The translations under genes and the position numbers were made by a program. DNA of 64,000 bases. Origin: Flavobacterium frigidimaris. GTDB lineage: Bacteria; Bacteroidota; Bacteroidia; Flavobacteriales; Flavobacteriaceae. Shown here in pieces: positions 36,308 through 45,718 of the stretch (the stretch's first letter is position 1; each line of letters starts with the position of its first letter). The notes under the pieces were generated by a model. It did not search any database, was not told where the DNA came from, and saw nothing but the letters and a program-made list of their open reading frames with translations. The stretch covers positions 186,001-250,000 of the forward strand of contig FQWG01000003.1 in assembly GCA_900129595.1 (NCBI GenBank), in the 5' to 3' direction.

Positions 36308-36964
36308 ATGAACTACTTAAAACGAAGCATCTATATCCTGTTTTTTGCTGTTTTATTGGTAAGCTGTAAACAGCACGAAGAAGCGAGACGCCCAATTTCT
36401 CAAGCTTCCGGTACTTTTATGAAAAAATCAGCGGATCGAAATAAAAAACTGGTAGCGAATGAAGAGGATGTCATCAAAAAGATCATCCAAAGCAATCCTA
36501 AAACAAAATATTACGCTACAAGAAAAGGATACTGGCTGTATTATGACGAACAAAATACGACAGATACGGCAACACCTAAAAAAGGAGATATTGCTTATTT
36601 TAATCTGGAGGTAAAAGACATAAACGGTAAAATTATTTACTCTGAAGCAGATCTTGGACCCCAAACCTATTATGTTGACAAACAGGATATCATGATGGGA
36701 TTGCGTGATGGTATCAAAATGATGCATAAAAATGAAACTGTAACCTTCTTATTTCCCTCGCATATTGCATACGGATATCATGGAGACAACAAAAAAATTG
36801 GCACTAATCAGTCTTTAATCTGCACTGTTACACTTCGTAATTTTGTGCCGGACCCAACAGTGAAAACTGCACCTGCAGCAGGTCAGGCCCAGACAACAGC
36901 AGCTCCAAAAGCTGTGACTCCAAAAGCTGCAGCTCCAACAAAAAAAGATACAATAAACCCATAA
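36308..36964 (+). CDS. gldI: Gliding motility lipoprotein GldI (FKBP-type peptidyl-prolyl isomerase)
   Basis: 218-residue lipoprotein (signal ends LVSC, Cys20) with one FKBP domain (about 70-180): KKGDIAYFNLEV, IMMGLRDGIKMMHKNETVTFLFPSHIAYGYHG. An Ala/Thr/Pro-rich tail follows (about 184-218). In Flavobacterium johnsoniae GldI is required for gliding; it probably folds periplasmic or outer-membrane parts of the gliding/type IX secretion machinery. The context (DHH phosphoesterase before, FKBP-containing genes after) supports the call. The presence of gldI suggests gliding motility and type IX secretion in this organism. Confidence 0.92.
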   Translation: MNYLKRSIYILFFAVLLVSCKQHEEARRPISQASGTFMKKSADRNKKLVANEEDVIKKIIQSNPKTKYYATRKGYWLYYDEQNTTDTATPKKGDIAYFNLEVKDINGKIIYSEADLGPQTYYVDKQDIMMGLRDGIKMMHKNETVTFLFPSHIAYGYHGDNKKIGTNQSLICTVTLRNFVPDPTVKTAPAAGQAQTTAAPKAVTPKAAAPTKKDTINP

Positions 36965-36979
36965 AACAACATCTTAAAA

Positions 36980-38059
36980 ATGAAAAAGAGTATTTTATTA
37001 TTACTAGCTGTTACCGTTAGCTCATTATATTCTTGTAAGGACGAACACAGCAATTTGCCTGATGGTTTATATGCTGATATCGAAACCAACAAAGGTCATA
37101 TTATTGTAGAATTAGATTATAAAAAAGCGCCTGTAACGGTTGCTAATTTTGTAACCTTAGCAGAAGGTAAAAACGAGTTTGTAACAAAAGATTACCTGAA
37201 AAACAAGCCTTTTTATAACGGATTAAAATTCCACAGAGTTATTGAAGATTTTATGATTCAGACCGGAGATCCTGAAGGAACTGGTTCCGGAGACACAGGA
37301 TATAAGTTTAAAGACGAAATCACAGATTTAAAATTTGACAAAGCGGGAGTTTTAGCAATGGCCAATAACGGTCCGGGAACTAACAGCAGTCAGTTTTTTA
37401 TCACCCATGTTGAGACTCCGTGGTTAGAAGGAAAACATACTATTTTTGGTCATGTTGTAGAAAAAGGACAAGAAGTAGTCAATCAGGTAAAACAAGGCGA
37501 TACTATTGTTGCTGTAACTATTATAAGAAATGGAGAAGCAGCTAAAAAGTTTGATGCCGTAAAAGTATTTCACGATTATTTTTCAGAAATCGCTAAAGAA
37601 AAAGGGAAATATGCCGGAGCTCAAAAAGAAAAAGTAGCTTATTTTGCTGCTGTAAAACCAAAAACAACGAAAACAAGTTCAGGTTTAGAATACTTAATTA
37701 CAGAAAAAGGAACGGGTAAAAAACCGGCTGCAGGAGCTCAATTATACATTAACTATTCAGGTTTCCTTGAAGACGGAACTTTGTTTGATTCTAGTGTTGA
37801 AGATGTTAATAAAGCTTTTGGGAAATTTGATGCAGCAAGAGCTGACCAAAAAGGATATCAGCCAATTCCGTTTCAGGCAGGCCGTAAAGATGGTATGATT
37901 CCCGGATTTATTGAAGGAATCGAACAACTTTCATTTGGAGATAAAGCCATTCTTTTTATCCCTTCTCATTTGGCTTACGGAGCAACCGGTGCAGGAGGCG
38001 TTATTCCGCCTAATGCAAATATTATCTTTGAAATCCAATTATTAGAAAAGCCACAATAA
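36980..38059 (+). CDS. Cyclophilin-FKBP dual immunophilin, lipoprotein
   Basis: 359 residues: lipoprotein signal (LYSC, Cys19), a cyclophilin domain (about 30-195: FHRVIEDFMIQTGDP, GVLAMANNGPGTNSSQFFIT, LEGKHTIFGHVV) and then an FKBP domain (about 260-357: LYINYSGFLEDGTLFDSS, GMIPGFIEGIEQLSFGDKAILFIPSHLAYG). Both are peptidyl-prolyl isomerases, here fused in the order called CFBP, a rare dual-family type known in flavobacteria. It acts in the periplasm or at the cell surface. It lies 15 bp after gldI and 42 bp before a paralogue. Confidence 0.93.
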   Translation: MKKSILLLLAVTVSSLYSCKDEHSNLPDGLYADIETNKGHIIVELDYKKAPVTVANFVTLAEGKNEFVTKDYLKNKPFYNGLKFHRVIEDFMIQTGDPEGTGSGDTGYKFKDEITDLKFDKAGVLAMANNGPGTNSSQFFITHVETPWLEGKHTIFGHVVEKGQEVVNQVKQGDTIVAVTIIRNGEAAKKFDAVKVFHDYFSEIAKEKGKYAGAQKEKVAYFAAVKPKTTKTSSGLEYLITEKGTGKKPAAGAQLYINYSGFLEDGTLFDSSVEDVNKAFGKFDAARADQKGYQPIPFQAGRKDGMIPGFIEGIEQLSFGDKAILFIPSHLAYGATGAGGVIPPNANIIFEIQLLEKPQ

Positions 38060-38101
38060 TTATATATATAAAGAATACCATAAACGTAAATTCTTAAAAT
38101 A

Positions 38102-39244
38102 ATGAAGTTTAAATTTTTATTTTTATTTTGCCTGGCAGTAGTAAACCTTCAGGCTCAGACCAAAAAGCCAGCGGCAAAACCAAAGGCTCCGGCAACTAAA
38201 ACAGTCGCAAAAGCAGCACCTGCAACAAATCCTAACGACGGTATTTTTGCCACTATATCAACTACAAAAGGTGATATCGTTTTGTCTTTAGAATATATAA
38301 AAACGCCTGTAACAGTGGCTAATTTTATCTCTTTGGCAGAAGGAAACAATCCTAATGTAAAGGTGGAAAGACTGAAAGGAAAACCTTTTTACGACGGATT
38401 AAAATTTCACAGAGTAATCAATGACTTTATGATTCAGGGTGGAGATCCGGACGGAAATGGTTCCGGAGGTCCGGGATTTGCATTTAAAGATGAATTTGTA
38501 GAAGAATTGAAATTTGAAAAAGGCGGTGTTCTGGCAATGGCAAATTCAGGCCCGGCTACAAACGGAAGCCAATTTTTTATCACGCATAAGGAAACACCGT
38601 GGTTAAACGGAAAACATACTATTTTTGGCCACGTAGTTTCAGGAATGGACAATGTAAACAAAATTGTTCAGGATGATATCATGACAAAAATTACCATTAC
38701 CAGAAAAGGTGAAGCTGCTAAAAAATTCAATGCAGTAAAAGTTTTGGCTGACGATGTAAAAAAACAAGAAGCTAAAAAAGCCGAATCTAAAAAAGTAATA
38801 GCTGATAAAGCCGCTTATTTTGCCGCTACAAAAGCAAAAGCTACCACAACAGCCTCTGGTCTAAAATATGTCGTTACTAAAAAAGGAACGGGCATAAAAG
38901 GAGCTGAAGGGTCGAATATTTACTTTCACTATGCAGGATATTTTGAGAATGGAGATCTTTTCGACAGCAGCATGGCAACCGTAGCAAAAGCATACGGGAA
39001 ATACGATGCGAATCGTGATGCGCAAAAAGGATATCAGTCTTTCCCTTTTGCAGTAGGTAAAAAAGACGGAATGATTCCCGGTTTTATTGAAGCATTAGAC
39101 ATGATGACTGATGGAGAAAAAGCAATATTCTTTCTTCCTTCAAATTTAGCATATGGAGAAAAAGGTGCCGGAGGAGTGATTCCGCCAAATGCAACTTTGA
39201 TTTTTGAAATCGAAACATACAAAGATCAGCCTGTCACAAAATAA
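38102..39244 (+). CDS. Cyclophilin-FKBP dual immunophilin, secreted paralogue
   Basis: 380 residues, same order as its neighbour: cyclophilin (about 45-210: FHRVINDFMIQGGDPDGNGSG, GVLAMANSGPATNGSQFFIT) and FKBP (about 270-375: IYFHYAGYFENGDLFDSS, AIFFLPSNLAYGEKGAGGVIPP). It has a plain signal peptide (ends LQAQ) and a Lys/Ala/Pro-rich linker, not a lipobox, so it should be soluble in the periplasm while its paralogue is membrane-anchored. The pair is a tandem duplication. A strong terminator follows. Confidence 0.93.
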   Translation: MKFKFLFLFCLAVVNLQAQTKKPAAKPKAPATKTVAKAAPATNPNDGIFATISTTKGDIVLSLEYIKTPVTVANFISLAEGNNPNVKVERLKGKPFYDGLKFHRVINDFMIQGGDPDGNGSGGPGFAFKDEFVEELKFEKGGVLAMANSGPATNGSQFFITHKETPWLNGKHTIFGHVVSGMDNVNKIVQDDIMTKITITRKGEAAKKFNAVKVLADDVKKQEAKKAESKKVIADKAAYFAATKAKATTTASGLKYVVTKKGTGIKGAEGSNIYFHYAGYFENGDLFDSSMATVAKAYGKYDANRDAQKGYQSFPFAVGKKDGMIPGFIEALDMMTDGEKAIFFLPSNLAYGEKGAGGVIPPNATLIFEIETYKDQPVTK

Positions 39245-39267
39245 GTTTTATCTTATAGCACATATTC

Positions 39268-39302
39268 AAACCCATCAAAATTTAGATTTTGATGGGTTTT
39301 TT
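39268..39302 (+). terminator. Rho-independent terminator of the gldI operon
   Basis: A perfect 14-bp stem (39268-39281 with 39286-39299), a TTAG loop and a T tract, 24 bp after the last immunophilin stop. Confidence 0.88.
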
Positions 39303-39413
39303 ATTTTTCTTTAAACCTGTCAAATTCATAATTATACAGTAGAAATCGACCCTTAAAATGAACTCATAATAATGTTTATACTCCTATTCTATTAAATCCT
39401 AAACAAAATAACT

Positions 39414-39421
39414 TACCTTTG
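39414..39421 (+). promoter_or_regulatory. Candidate -7 promoter element for the EamA gene
   Basis: TACCTTTG matches TAnnTTTG and lies 33 bp before the ATG at 39454. A good -33 was not found, so the call is weak. Confidence 0.4.
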
Positions 39422-39453
39422 CCGGCTTTAATTTTTTAATCAAACAAAGTAAG

Positions 39454-40350
39454 ATGTCACAAAACAATGTATTAAAAGGAGTGTTTTTAGTCGCAATAGG
39501 CGCTACAACTTACGGAATGTTAGCCACTTTTGTAAAAATGGCTTATACAGAAGGATACACTACTGCCGAAGTAACTACATCTCAATTTATATTAGGAATC
39601 ATTGGTATTTTAATAATCAATGCTTTCCAGAAAATCAAACACAAAGACAAGGTTGTAAAAGCAACCAAGAAAAATATTTTCAGCTTAATGCTTGCAGGCA
39701 CATCATTAGGAATGACAAGTTTGTTTTATTATTTAGCAGTAAAATACATTCCCGTTTCTATTGGTATCGTTTTATTAATGCAAACTGTCTGGATGGGCGT
39801 ATTACTTGAGATGATCTTAGAAAAGAAATTACCTTCGAAACAAAAAGTAATTGCTGTACTTATAGTGCTTATTGGTACTGTTTTAGCAACTAATATTATC
39901 CATAACGACGTAGAGCTGGATTGGCGTGGCCTTGCGTGGGGAGCTCTGGCTGCCGCATCTTTTACTACAACTATGTTTACGGCAAATAGTGTTGCTACTG
40001 AAATTTCGTCAGCCCAAAGAAGTTTATACATGCTTTTAGGAGGATCGATAATAGTGTTTTCATTTGCAATAGCAACTCAGGTTACTCCTTTTAATTTTGA
40101 GATTTTCATGAAATGGGGAATTATCCTTGCCTTATTCGGAACTATTATTCCGCCAATGTTAATGACTGCAGGTTTCCCGTTAACCGGAATTGGATTAGGA
40201 AGTATCGTTTCTGCCCTTGAACTTCCTGTTTCTGTAATGATGGCTTATGTATTATTAGATGAAAAAGTAATTCTTTCTCAATGGATTGGAATCGTCTTAA
40301 TTATTCTTGCAATCATTATTATGAATGTAAATTTCAAACGTAAAAATTAA
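39454..40350 (+). CDS. EamA/DMT-family transporter
   Basis: 298 residues with about ten membrane helices in two EamA repeats (about 8-138 and 155-293). The conserved segment before the end of each repeat reads YLAVKYIPVSIGIVLLMQTVW and GLGSIVSALELPVSVMMAYVLLDEKV. Drug/metabolite transporters move amino acids, nucleosides or other metabolites; the substrate is not predictable here. It appears to be a single gene with its own promoter, 41 bp downstream of which no second gene follows closely. Confidence 0.85.
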   Translation: MSQNNVLKGVFLVAIGATTYGMLATFVKMAYTEGYTTAEVTTSQFILGIIGILIINAFQKIKHKDKVVKATKKNIFSLMLAGTSLGMTSLFYYLAVKYIPVSIGIVLLMQTVWMGVLLEMILEKKLPSKQKVIAVLIVLIGTVLATNIIHNDVELDWRGLAWGALAAASFTTTMFTANSVATEISSAQRSLYMLLGGSIIVFSFAIATQVTPFNFEIFMKWGIILALFGTIIPPMLMTAGFPLTGIGLGSIVSALELPVSVMMAYVLLDEKVILSQWIGIVLIILAIIIMNVNFKRKN

Positions 40351-40437
40351 CTTATTTTATGTGTTATTAAAAAAAAGCCACTTGTAATGTAATAATTGTT
40401 AATTTTTTTATAAATTCGTGATAAACAATTTAATATC

Positions 40438-40794
40438 ATGAATTTACCCTGGCATTTATACCTCATGGCTTTGCTTTATATTATTGCCGGATTAAATCAT
40501 TTTAGAAACCCTGGAATGTACATTAAAATCATTCCTCCCTTTTTTTCAAACCCCAAATTAATAAATATTTTAAGTGGAGGTGCCGAGTTTATATTGGGCA
40601 TTCTCTTAATTGTTCCCTTAACTATGCATTTTGCTGCATGGGGAATTATAGCGTTGTTAATTGCTGTATTTCCTGCCAATCTTTTCATGTATCAAAATAA
40701 AAAAGCAGGTTTTGGTTTACCAAAGTGGATTTTATTTGTACGTTTGCCCCTACAGATCGTTTTGATTTTTTGGGCATACCAATATACCCTTTAA
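40438..40794 (+). CDS. DoxX-like small membrane protein
   Basis: 118 residues with four membrane helices and the DoxX-family look: LYIIAGLNHFRNPGMYIKIIPPFF near the N-terminus, then GGAEFILGILLIVP and PANLFMYQ. DoxX-like proteins are four-helix membrane proteins, some linked to quinone-dependent redox or oxidative stress; the specific role of this subfamily is not established. It lies 30 bp before aqpZ and is probably co-transcribed with it. Confidence 0.8.
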   Translation: MNLPWHLYLMALLYIIAGLNHFRNPGMYIKIIPPFFSNPKLINILSGGAEFILGILLIVPLTMHFAAWGIIALLIAVFPANLFMYQNKKAGFGLPKWILFVRLPLQIVLIFWAYQYTL

Positions 40795-40824
40795 CAATCA
40801 ACTATTAATTAAAATTATTTTATT

Positions 40825-41532
40825 ATGAAAAAATTATTTGCGGAGTTTTTTGGAACTTATTGGCTAGTTTTTGGAGGTTGTGGAAGCGCACTTTTTGCTG
40901 CCGGGATTCCTAACTTAGGAATTGGATTTGCGGGTGTTGCGCTGGCTTTTGGTTTAACTGTTTTGACAATGGCTTACGCTGTTGGACACATTTCAGGCGG
41001 ACATTTTAATCCTGCTGTATCATTTGGTTTATGGGCCGGCGGAAGATTTCCGGCAAAAGATCTGCTGCCTTATATTATTTCACAATGTATTGGCGCACTT
41101 GCAGCCGCAGGAACGTTGTTTATTATCTGGACCGGTAAAGCAGGAAATGCGATAAACAACACACAAGCGGGAGCTTTTGCCTCAAACGGGTACGGAGCTT
41201 TCTCTCCTGACGGATATTCTTTATCATCTGCCTTCATCGCTGAATTTGTACTGACCTTATTTTTCTTATTAGTAATTCTGGGAGCCACAGATAAGTTTGC
41301 AAATGGCAAATTTGCCGGCGTTGCAATTGGTTTGGCATTAACTCTAATTCACTTAATCAGTATTCCAATTACAAATACATCCGTAAACCCTGCAAGATCT
41401 TTATCTCAGGCTATTTTTACAGGCGGAGAACCGTTATCTCAAGTTTGGTTGTTCTGGGTTGCACCGATATTAGGCGCACTTGTAGCCGGATTCATTTACA
41501 AAACATTGTTACAAAATCACGACGCAGCTTAA
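40825..41532 (+). CDS. aqpZ: Aquaporin Z (water channel)
   Basis: 235 residues, six membrane helices and the two NPA boxes at 62-64 (FNPAVSF) and 188-190 (NPARS). The selectivity region matches E. coli Aqp[20 protein letters not shown] with His176 and Arg191, marking a water-selective rather than glycerol channel. It lies between DoxX-like and GlsB-like genes in one direction with short gaps (30 and 31 bp), a likely envelope-stress or osmotic unit. Confidence 0.95.
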   Translation: MKKLFAEFFGTYWLVFGGCGSALFAAGIPNLGIGFAGVALAFGLTVLTMAYAVGHISGGHFNPAVSFGLWAGGRFPAKDLLPYIISQCIGALAAAGTLFIIWTGKAGNAINNTQAGAFASNGYGAFSPDGYSLSSAFIAEFVLTLFFLLVILGATDKFANGKFAGVAIGLALTLIHLISIPITNTSVNPARSLSQAIFTGGEPLSQVWLFWVAPILGALVAGFIYKTLLQNHDAA

Positions 41533-41563
41533 TCAGTTCAATTTCAACTTAAAAAACAATCAT

Positions 41564-41806
41564 ATGTCATTTTTATATTTTTTACTTATAGGAGCAATTT
41601 CCGGATGGCTTGCCGGGCAGATCTGGAAAGGCGCAGGTTTTGGATTATTGGGTAATATTATCGTCGGAATCGTTGGCGGAATTATTGGTGGATGGATCGC
41701 CGGTAATCTTGGTATCGGAGGCGGTGGCCTGCTTTGGCAAATTTTAGTTGCCGTTGGAGGTGCGTGGGTTCTGTTATTCTTAATAAGCCTCATTAAAAAA
41801 GCATAA
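41564..41806 (+). CDS. GlsB/YeaQ/YmgE-family small membrane protein
   Basis: 80 residues, three hydrophobic segments rich in glycine: IGAISGWLAGQIWKGAGFG, LLGNIIVGIVGGIIGGWIAG and a C-terminal LLWQILVAVGGAWVLLFLISLIKK. This is the transglycosylase-associated/GlsB family, often stress-induced; function is poorly defined. It lies 31 bp after aqpZ. Confidence 0.88.
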   Translation: MSFLYFLLIGAISGWLAGQIWKGAGFGLLGNIIVGIVGGIIGGWIAGNLGIGGGGLLWQILVAVGGAWVLLFLISLIKKA

Positions 41807-41946
41807 TTTACTTCATAATTTACATTTTAAAGAGAAAATCAAATATATTTATATTCGGTTTTCTCTTTTTTATATGCCTGTAACTCATCAATAATCAACT
41901 TCATAACAAACAGATTAAAAATTTATCAATCTAAATTCTCAGTTTT

Positions 41947-42774
41947 ATGAATGATATTATAGCCTATTTTAGCACCATTTCGTCTGCTCATAGAAGTTTA
42001 ATTCTGGTGGGCGGAATCACTGTTTTTTGGTTAATAGAAAACACTTTTCCGTTGTTTCGAATGAAATACCAAAAGTGGCAGCACGCCGGAATCAATTTCT
42101 TTTTGACTTTTACCACAATTGTCGTCAATTTTGTTCTCGCCTTTATCTTAATTAAAACCGCAAACTGGACTACCATAAATCATTTTGGAATTCTAAATTG
42201 GCTTCCCCAAATACCAATTTGGCTTTACACCATCATCGGATTACTCCTATTAGATTTTATTGGCGCCTATTTAGCCCATTTTGTACAGCACAAAATAAAA
42301 TTTTTATGGCGTTTTCATATCATACATCATACAGATACCTGGATCGATACCACAACGGCGAATAGACATCATCCCGGCGAAAGTATCATTCGGTTTATAT
42401 TTACAACCCTGGGCGTCTTAATTGTAGGAAGCCCCATGTGGATGGTTTTCCTGTACCAAAGTTTATCCGTGATTTTTTCACAATTCAACCATGCGAATAT
42501 TTCTTTGCCAGGTAAAGTAGATGTTTTCCTAAGTTATTTTATTATTTCGCCCAACATGCATAAAGTGCATCATCATTATGTATTACCGTATACTGATAGT
42601 AACTATGGAAATATTTTTTCAGTCTGGGACCGTCTTTTCAGCACTTTTACCACCCTGCCAAAAGAAGAAATAATTTATGGAGTAGATACTCATATGGCAC
42701 CGGAAGAAAACAACAAATTGAAAAATTTACTGCAAATACCGTTTCAAAAATCGAGATCTGCAAAAAACAGTTAA
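41947..42774 (+). CDS. Sterol desaturase/fatty acid hydroxylase-superfamily membrane protein
   Basis: 275 residues, four or more membrane helices and the di-iron histidine clusters: H111xxxH115, H124xxHH128, R140HH142 and HKVHHHY (205-211). These ligate a diiron centre that hydroxylates or desaturates lipids with O2. The bacterial substrate is unknown; candidates are hydroxy fatty acids, carotenoids or ornithine lipids. It has its own 140-bp upstream gap and no obvious operon partner. Confidence 0.88.
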   Translation: MNDIIAYFSTISSAHRSLILVGGITVFWLIENTFPLFRMKYQKWQHAGINFFLTFTTIVVNFVLAFILIKTANWTTINHFGILNWLPQIPIWLYTIIGLLLLDFIGAYLAHFVQHKIKFLWRFHIIHHTDTWIDTTTANRHHPGESIIRFIFTTLGVLIVGSPMWMVFLYQSLSVIFSQFNHANISLPGKVDVFLSYFIISPNMHKVHHHYVLPYTDSNYGNIFSVWDRLFSTFTTLPKEEIIYGVDTHMAPEENNKLKNLLQIPFQKSRSAKNS

Positions 42775-42894
42775 AATCATTAAAAAAAAACTCCCACATC
42801 GAACCAAGTAATTATTTTTTTTATTAATATTGATACTTAAATTGAAAATCAATCTATTAATCATTAACCCCTATTTTGAATTAATTTTCACGTG

Positions 42895-43173
42895 ATGAAA
42901 AAGAGTAACCGCAAAGAATTGAATTGGGAGCAAACCGAAAAACTTGTTTCGTTAGCCTTAGAAGAAAAAAATCCATTTGAGATCATAAAAAAGGAATTTG
43001 GATTGGCAGAAAAAGAAGTTCTGGAAATCATGAAAAAGAAAATGCCACTTGAAAAATTTGAGATGTGGAAAAAGAAGGCAATTGCAAATAAACCAAAACC
43101 GAAACCCGTTAAAATAGATGATTTTGATGAAGATTTGGATGGTAAATATTATATAAAAAACAAGCTAGACTAA
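42895..43173 (+). CDS. DUF2805 small conserved protein
   Basis: 92 residues from the ATG at 42895; a GTG one codon upstream is in frame. The sequence WEQTEKLVSLALEEKNPFEIIKKEFGL followed by EVLEIMKKKMP and FEMWKKKA is typical of the DUF2805 family, a helical, basic, cytoplasmic protein of unknown function with helix-turn-helix flavour. The acidic tail VKIDDFDEDLDGKYYIKN is also usual. A short terminator follows. Confidence 0.82.
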   Translation: MKKSNRKELNWEQTEKLVSLALEEKNPFEIIKKEFGLAEKEVLEIMKKKMPLEKFEMWKKKAIANKPKPKPVKIDDFDEDLDGKYYIKNKLD

Positions 43174-43178
43174 AACAG

Positions 43179-43206
43179 AACTCCTGAAATTCAGGAGTTT
43201 TTTTTA
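43179..43206 (+). terminator. Rho-independent terminator after the DUF2805 gene
   Basis: A 9-bp stem AACTCCTGA/TCAGGAGTT (43179-43187 with 43191-43199) and a run of T to 43206. Confidence 0.85.
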
Positions 43207-43273
43207 TATTTTTAATGTCAATGTAACTTTTTCAGACTTTACAAGTCAAATACAAATAACTAAACACAAATAA

Positions 43274-45133
43274 ATGAAAAAAATACTTTACACCCTAGCT
43301 CTGGCTGTTACGCTCTGGAGTTGCAAAACAGGAAACTCATCCGGCGCTGCAAAAAGCAATGTTGTAGAGGTGAATATTAATCTTATTGACGTAAAAGACG
43401 ATAGGGTTTTAGTGACTGTGACACCTCCACAGATCAAAACTGACGAAATAATTTACAGTATTCCAAAAACAGTTCCGGGCACTTACTCTACAGATAACTA
43501 CGGTAAAAATTCAGATGATTTCAAAGCTTTTGATGCTAAAGGAAATCCATTAACCGTAAAACGAATTGATGATAATTCATGGTCTATTTCTAATGCAAAA
43601 GCATTAAAAAAAATCACTTACCTCGTTGCCGATACTTTTGATACTGAAAAAGGAACAGGATTTGGTAATGACGATATTTTTTCACCAGCCGGAACCAACA
43701 TCAATGCAGGAGTTAACTTCATGATCAACACCCATGGTTTTGTAGGTTATTTTCAGGATAAATTAAATATTCCGTATAAAGTTACCATTACACATCCTGA
43801 TACACTTTGGGGAGCAACCTCAATGACAGACGAAGACGCGAGCAATACAAGCGACGTTTTTACAACATCGCGTTATGCTGTTCTGGTCGAAAACCCAATC
43901 ATGTATTCTAAACCGGATTATACGACTTTTAACGTAAACGGAATGGATATCCTGATCGCTGTTTACTCTCCTACCGGAAAATTTACTGCCGAAAGTATTA
44001 CTCCGGAAATGAAAACGATAATGACGGCGCAAAAAAACTTTTTAGGTAAAGTAAATGCCACCAAAAAATATACGGTTTTATTGTATTTGTCCAGTATGGC
44101 CAAAGATGATGCCCATGGTTTCGGAGCTCTTGAACACCCAACTGCAACTACAGTTGTTTTACCGGAATCTATGCCAAAAGAAAAATTGGTAGAATCTATG
44201 AAAGATGTGGTTTCGCATGAGTTTTTTCATATTGTAACGCCGCTTACTGTTCACTCAAAAGAGATTCAGTATTTTGATTATAATGCACCAAAAATGTCTG
44301 AGCATTTATGGATGTATGAAGGTGTCACAGAATATTTTGCCAATCTTTTCCAAATCAATCAGGGACTAATTGCCGAAAATGAATTCTATACTCGTATTGC
44401 CGAAAAAATCGAAGAAGCAAAAGCACTAAACGATACGATGTCCTTTACTAAAATGAGTGCCAATGTATTGGTACAGCCTTATAAAGACCAATACTTAAAT
44501 GTATACCAAAAAGGAGCTTTAATTGGTATGTGTATTGACATTATCATCAGAGAAAAAAGCAATGGCGAAAGAGGAATTCTGGATCTGATGCATAAATTAG
44601 CAAACGAATATGGTGTTGAAAAACCATTTAATGACAATGAACTTTTTGCTAAAATCACCGAATTGACTTATCCTGAAGTTGGAGAATTCTTAAATAAATA
44701 CGTGGCAGGAACAACGCCAATTCCTTATGATTTCTATTTGGCAAAAGTAGGCGTAACCAAAGCTTCTGAAAAAGTCCCTGCATCCATTTTCATCAAAGGA
44801 CAAACTCCTTATATTGGTATTGATCCGGCAACTAAAATCATAAGCGTTCGTCCTGATGTTGATCTCAATATATTCTTTACGAACTTAAAACTTAAAGCCG
44901 GAGATGTAATCACTGCTGTAAATGGTAAAACATACAACTTAGAAAACATTTATGACCTGATTTCAGAAAGTGAAATATGGAAAGAAAATGATCCAATTAC
45001 TATTAAGATAAAACGTGATGGTAAAGAGCAGACTATAAAAGGAACTGTGAAAGTACCGTTTGAAGAAAAAGAAACTTTTAAAGCAACAGACACTTCAAAA
45101 GAAAAACTTAAAAACGCATGGTTAAAAGGATAA
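43274..45133 (+). CDS. M61-family (glycyl aminopeptidase-like) metallopeptidase lipoprotein
   Basis: 619 residues with a lipoprotein signal (LWSC, Cys17). An N-terminal beta-domain (about 30-200) precedes the catalytic domain with zinc motif HEFFH (315-319) and HLWMYEGVTEYFA supplying the third ligand (Glu349 or Glu353). A C-terminal PDZ domain (about 510-600: LKAGDVITAVNGKTY, ENDPITIKIKRDG) is typical of M61. The family includes glycyl aminopeptidases; specificity here is unknown. It is a single gene with a terminator downstream. Confidence 0.9.
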   Translation: MKKILYTLALAVTLWSCKTGNSSGAAKSNVVEVNINLIDVKDDRVLVTVTPPQIKTDEIIYSIPKTVPGTYSTDNYGKNSDDFKAFDAKGNPLTVKRIDDNSWSISNAKALKKITYLVADTFDTEKGTGFGNDDIFSPAGTNINAGVNFMINTHGFVGYFQDKLNIPYKVTITHPDTLWGATSMTDEDASNTSDVFTTSRYAVLVENPIMYSKPDYTTFNVNGMDILIAVYSPTGKFTAESITPEMKTIMTAQKNFLGKVNATKKYTVLLYLSSMAKDDAHGFGALEHPTATTVVLPESMPKEKLVESMKDVVSHEFFHIVTPLTVHSKEIQYFDYNAPKMSEHLWMYEGVTEYFANLFQINQGLIAENEFYTRIAEKIEEAKALNDTMSFTKMSANVLVQPYKDQYLNVYQKGALIGMCIDIIIREKSNGERGILDLMHKLANEYGVEKPFNDNELFAKITELTYPEVGEFLNKYVAGTTPIPYDFYLAKVGVTKASEKVPASIFIKGQTPYIGIDPATKIISVRPDVDLNIFFTNLKLKAGDVITAVNGKTYNLENIYDLISESEIWKENDPITIKIKRDGKEQTIKGTVKVPFEEKETFKATDTSKEKLKNAWLKG

Positions 45134-45152
45134 TTTCTTTTTATCATAACAC

Positions 45153-45186
45153 AAAAAAAACCGACAAGTGATTGTCGGTTTTTTTT
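45153..45186 (+). terminator. Rho-independent terminator after the M61 gene
   Basis: A 15-bp stem (45153-45167 with 45172-45186) around a GTGA loop, with core CCGACAA/TTGTCGG and a T run. Confidence 0.9.
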
Positions 45187-45274
45187 ATGTTAGTGTGTGA
45201 GATTGGGCAAAGTCGAAGTCCCGCACAGTGATTCAGCAGATGAGACTTATTCTTTACTCAGTCTGACAATACGA

Positions 45275-45718
45275 TTATTTCTTCACTGGAAACTTCCAGT
45301 CAAATTCGTCTTTACCATTGATAATCGCTCCAATTTCAAACTTTACTACTTCGTCAAATTCTGTCTGAAGAATAAACCAGTTGTCTTCGTTGAAATAGTT
45401 CTCGAACGTATCAAAAGTTTCCTGGGTGTATTTTGTGATTTCTTTTGTGGCTAAATCTTTCTTTACGTCAGCAATTTTTCTTCCAATTAACCTGAACCCG
45501 TAAACTTCCAGATCATTGCTTGAAGCTACTAAATAACCTAATTTCAAGTCTTCTTCCTGATAAAATGTCAATCTGATTTTGTGTGCGTTGTATACAAAAA
45601 TTACATTATCATCTTCATCTGTATAATTTTTGTCCGGTTTTCCTAAAGCAGCCGTTACATCGTTTTGCTTCATTCCGAAAAGCAATTTATCAATTCCTGA
45701 TTTTAGATTTATTTTCAT
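45275..45718 (-). CDS. Conserved hypothetical protein
   Basis: 147 residues, no signal peptide. The start INLKSGIDKLLFGMKQNDVTAALGKPDK has the look of small domains that begin with a GMkk.eV...LG.Pd motif (as in BamE/SmpA-like or SMI1-adjacent families), followed by an alternating alpha/beta region. I do not recognise a defined family. It faces the M61 gene and is followed on its upstream side by a 325-bp repeat-rich gap. Confidence 0.7.
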   Translation of the reverse strand: MKINLKSGIDKLLFGMKQNDVTAALGKPDKNYTDEDDNVIFVYNAHKIRLTFYQEEDLKLGYLVASSNDLEVYGFRLIGRKIADVKKDLATKEITKYTQETFDTFENYFNEDNWFILQTEFDEVVKFEIGAIINGKDEFDWKFPVKK

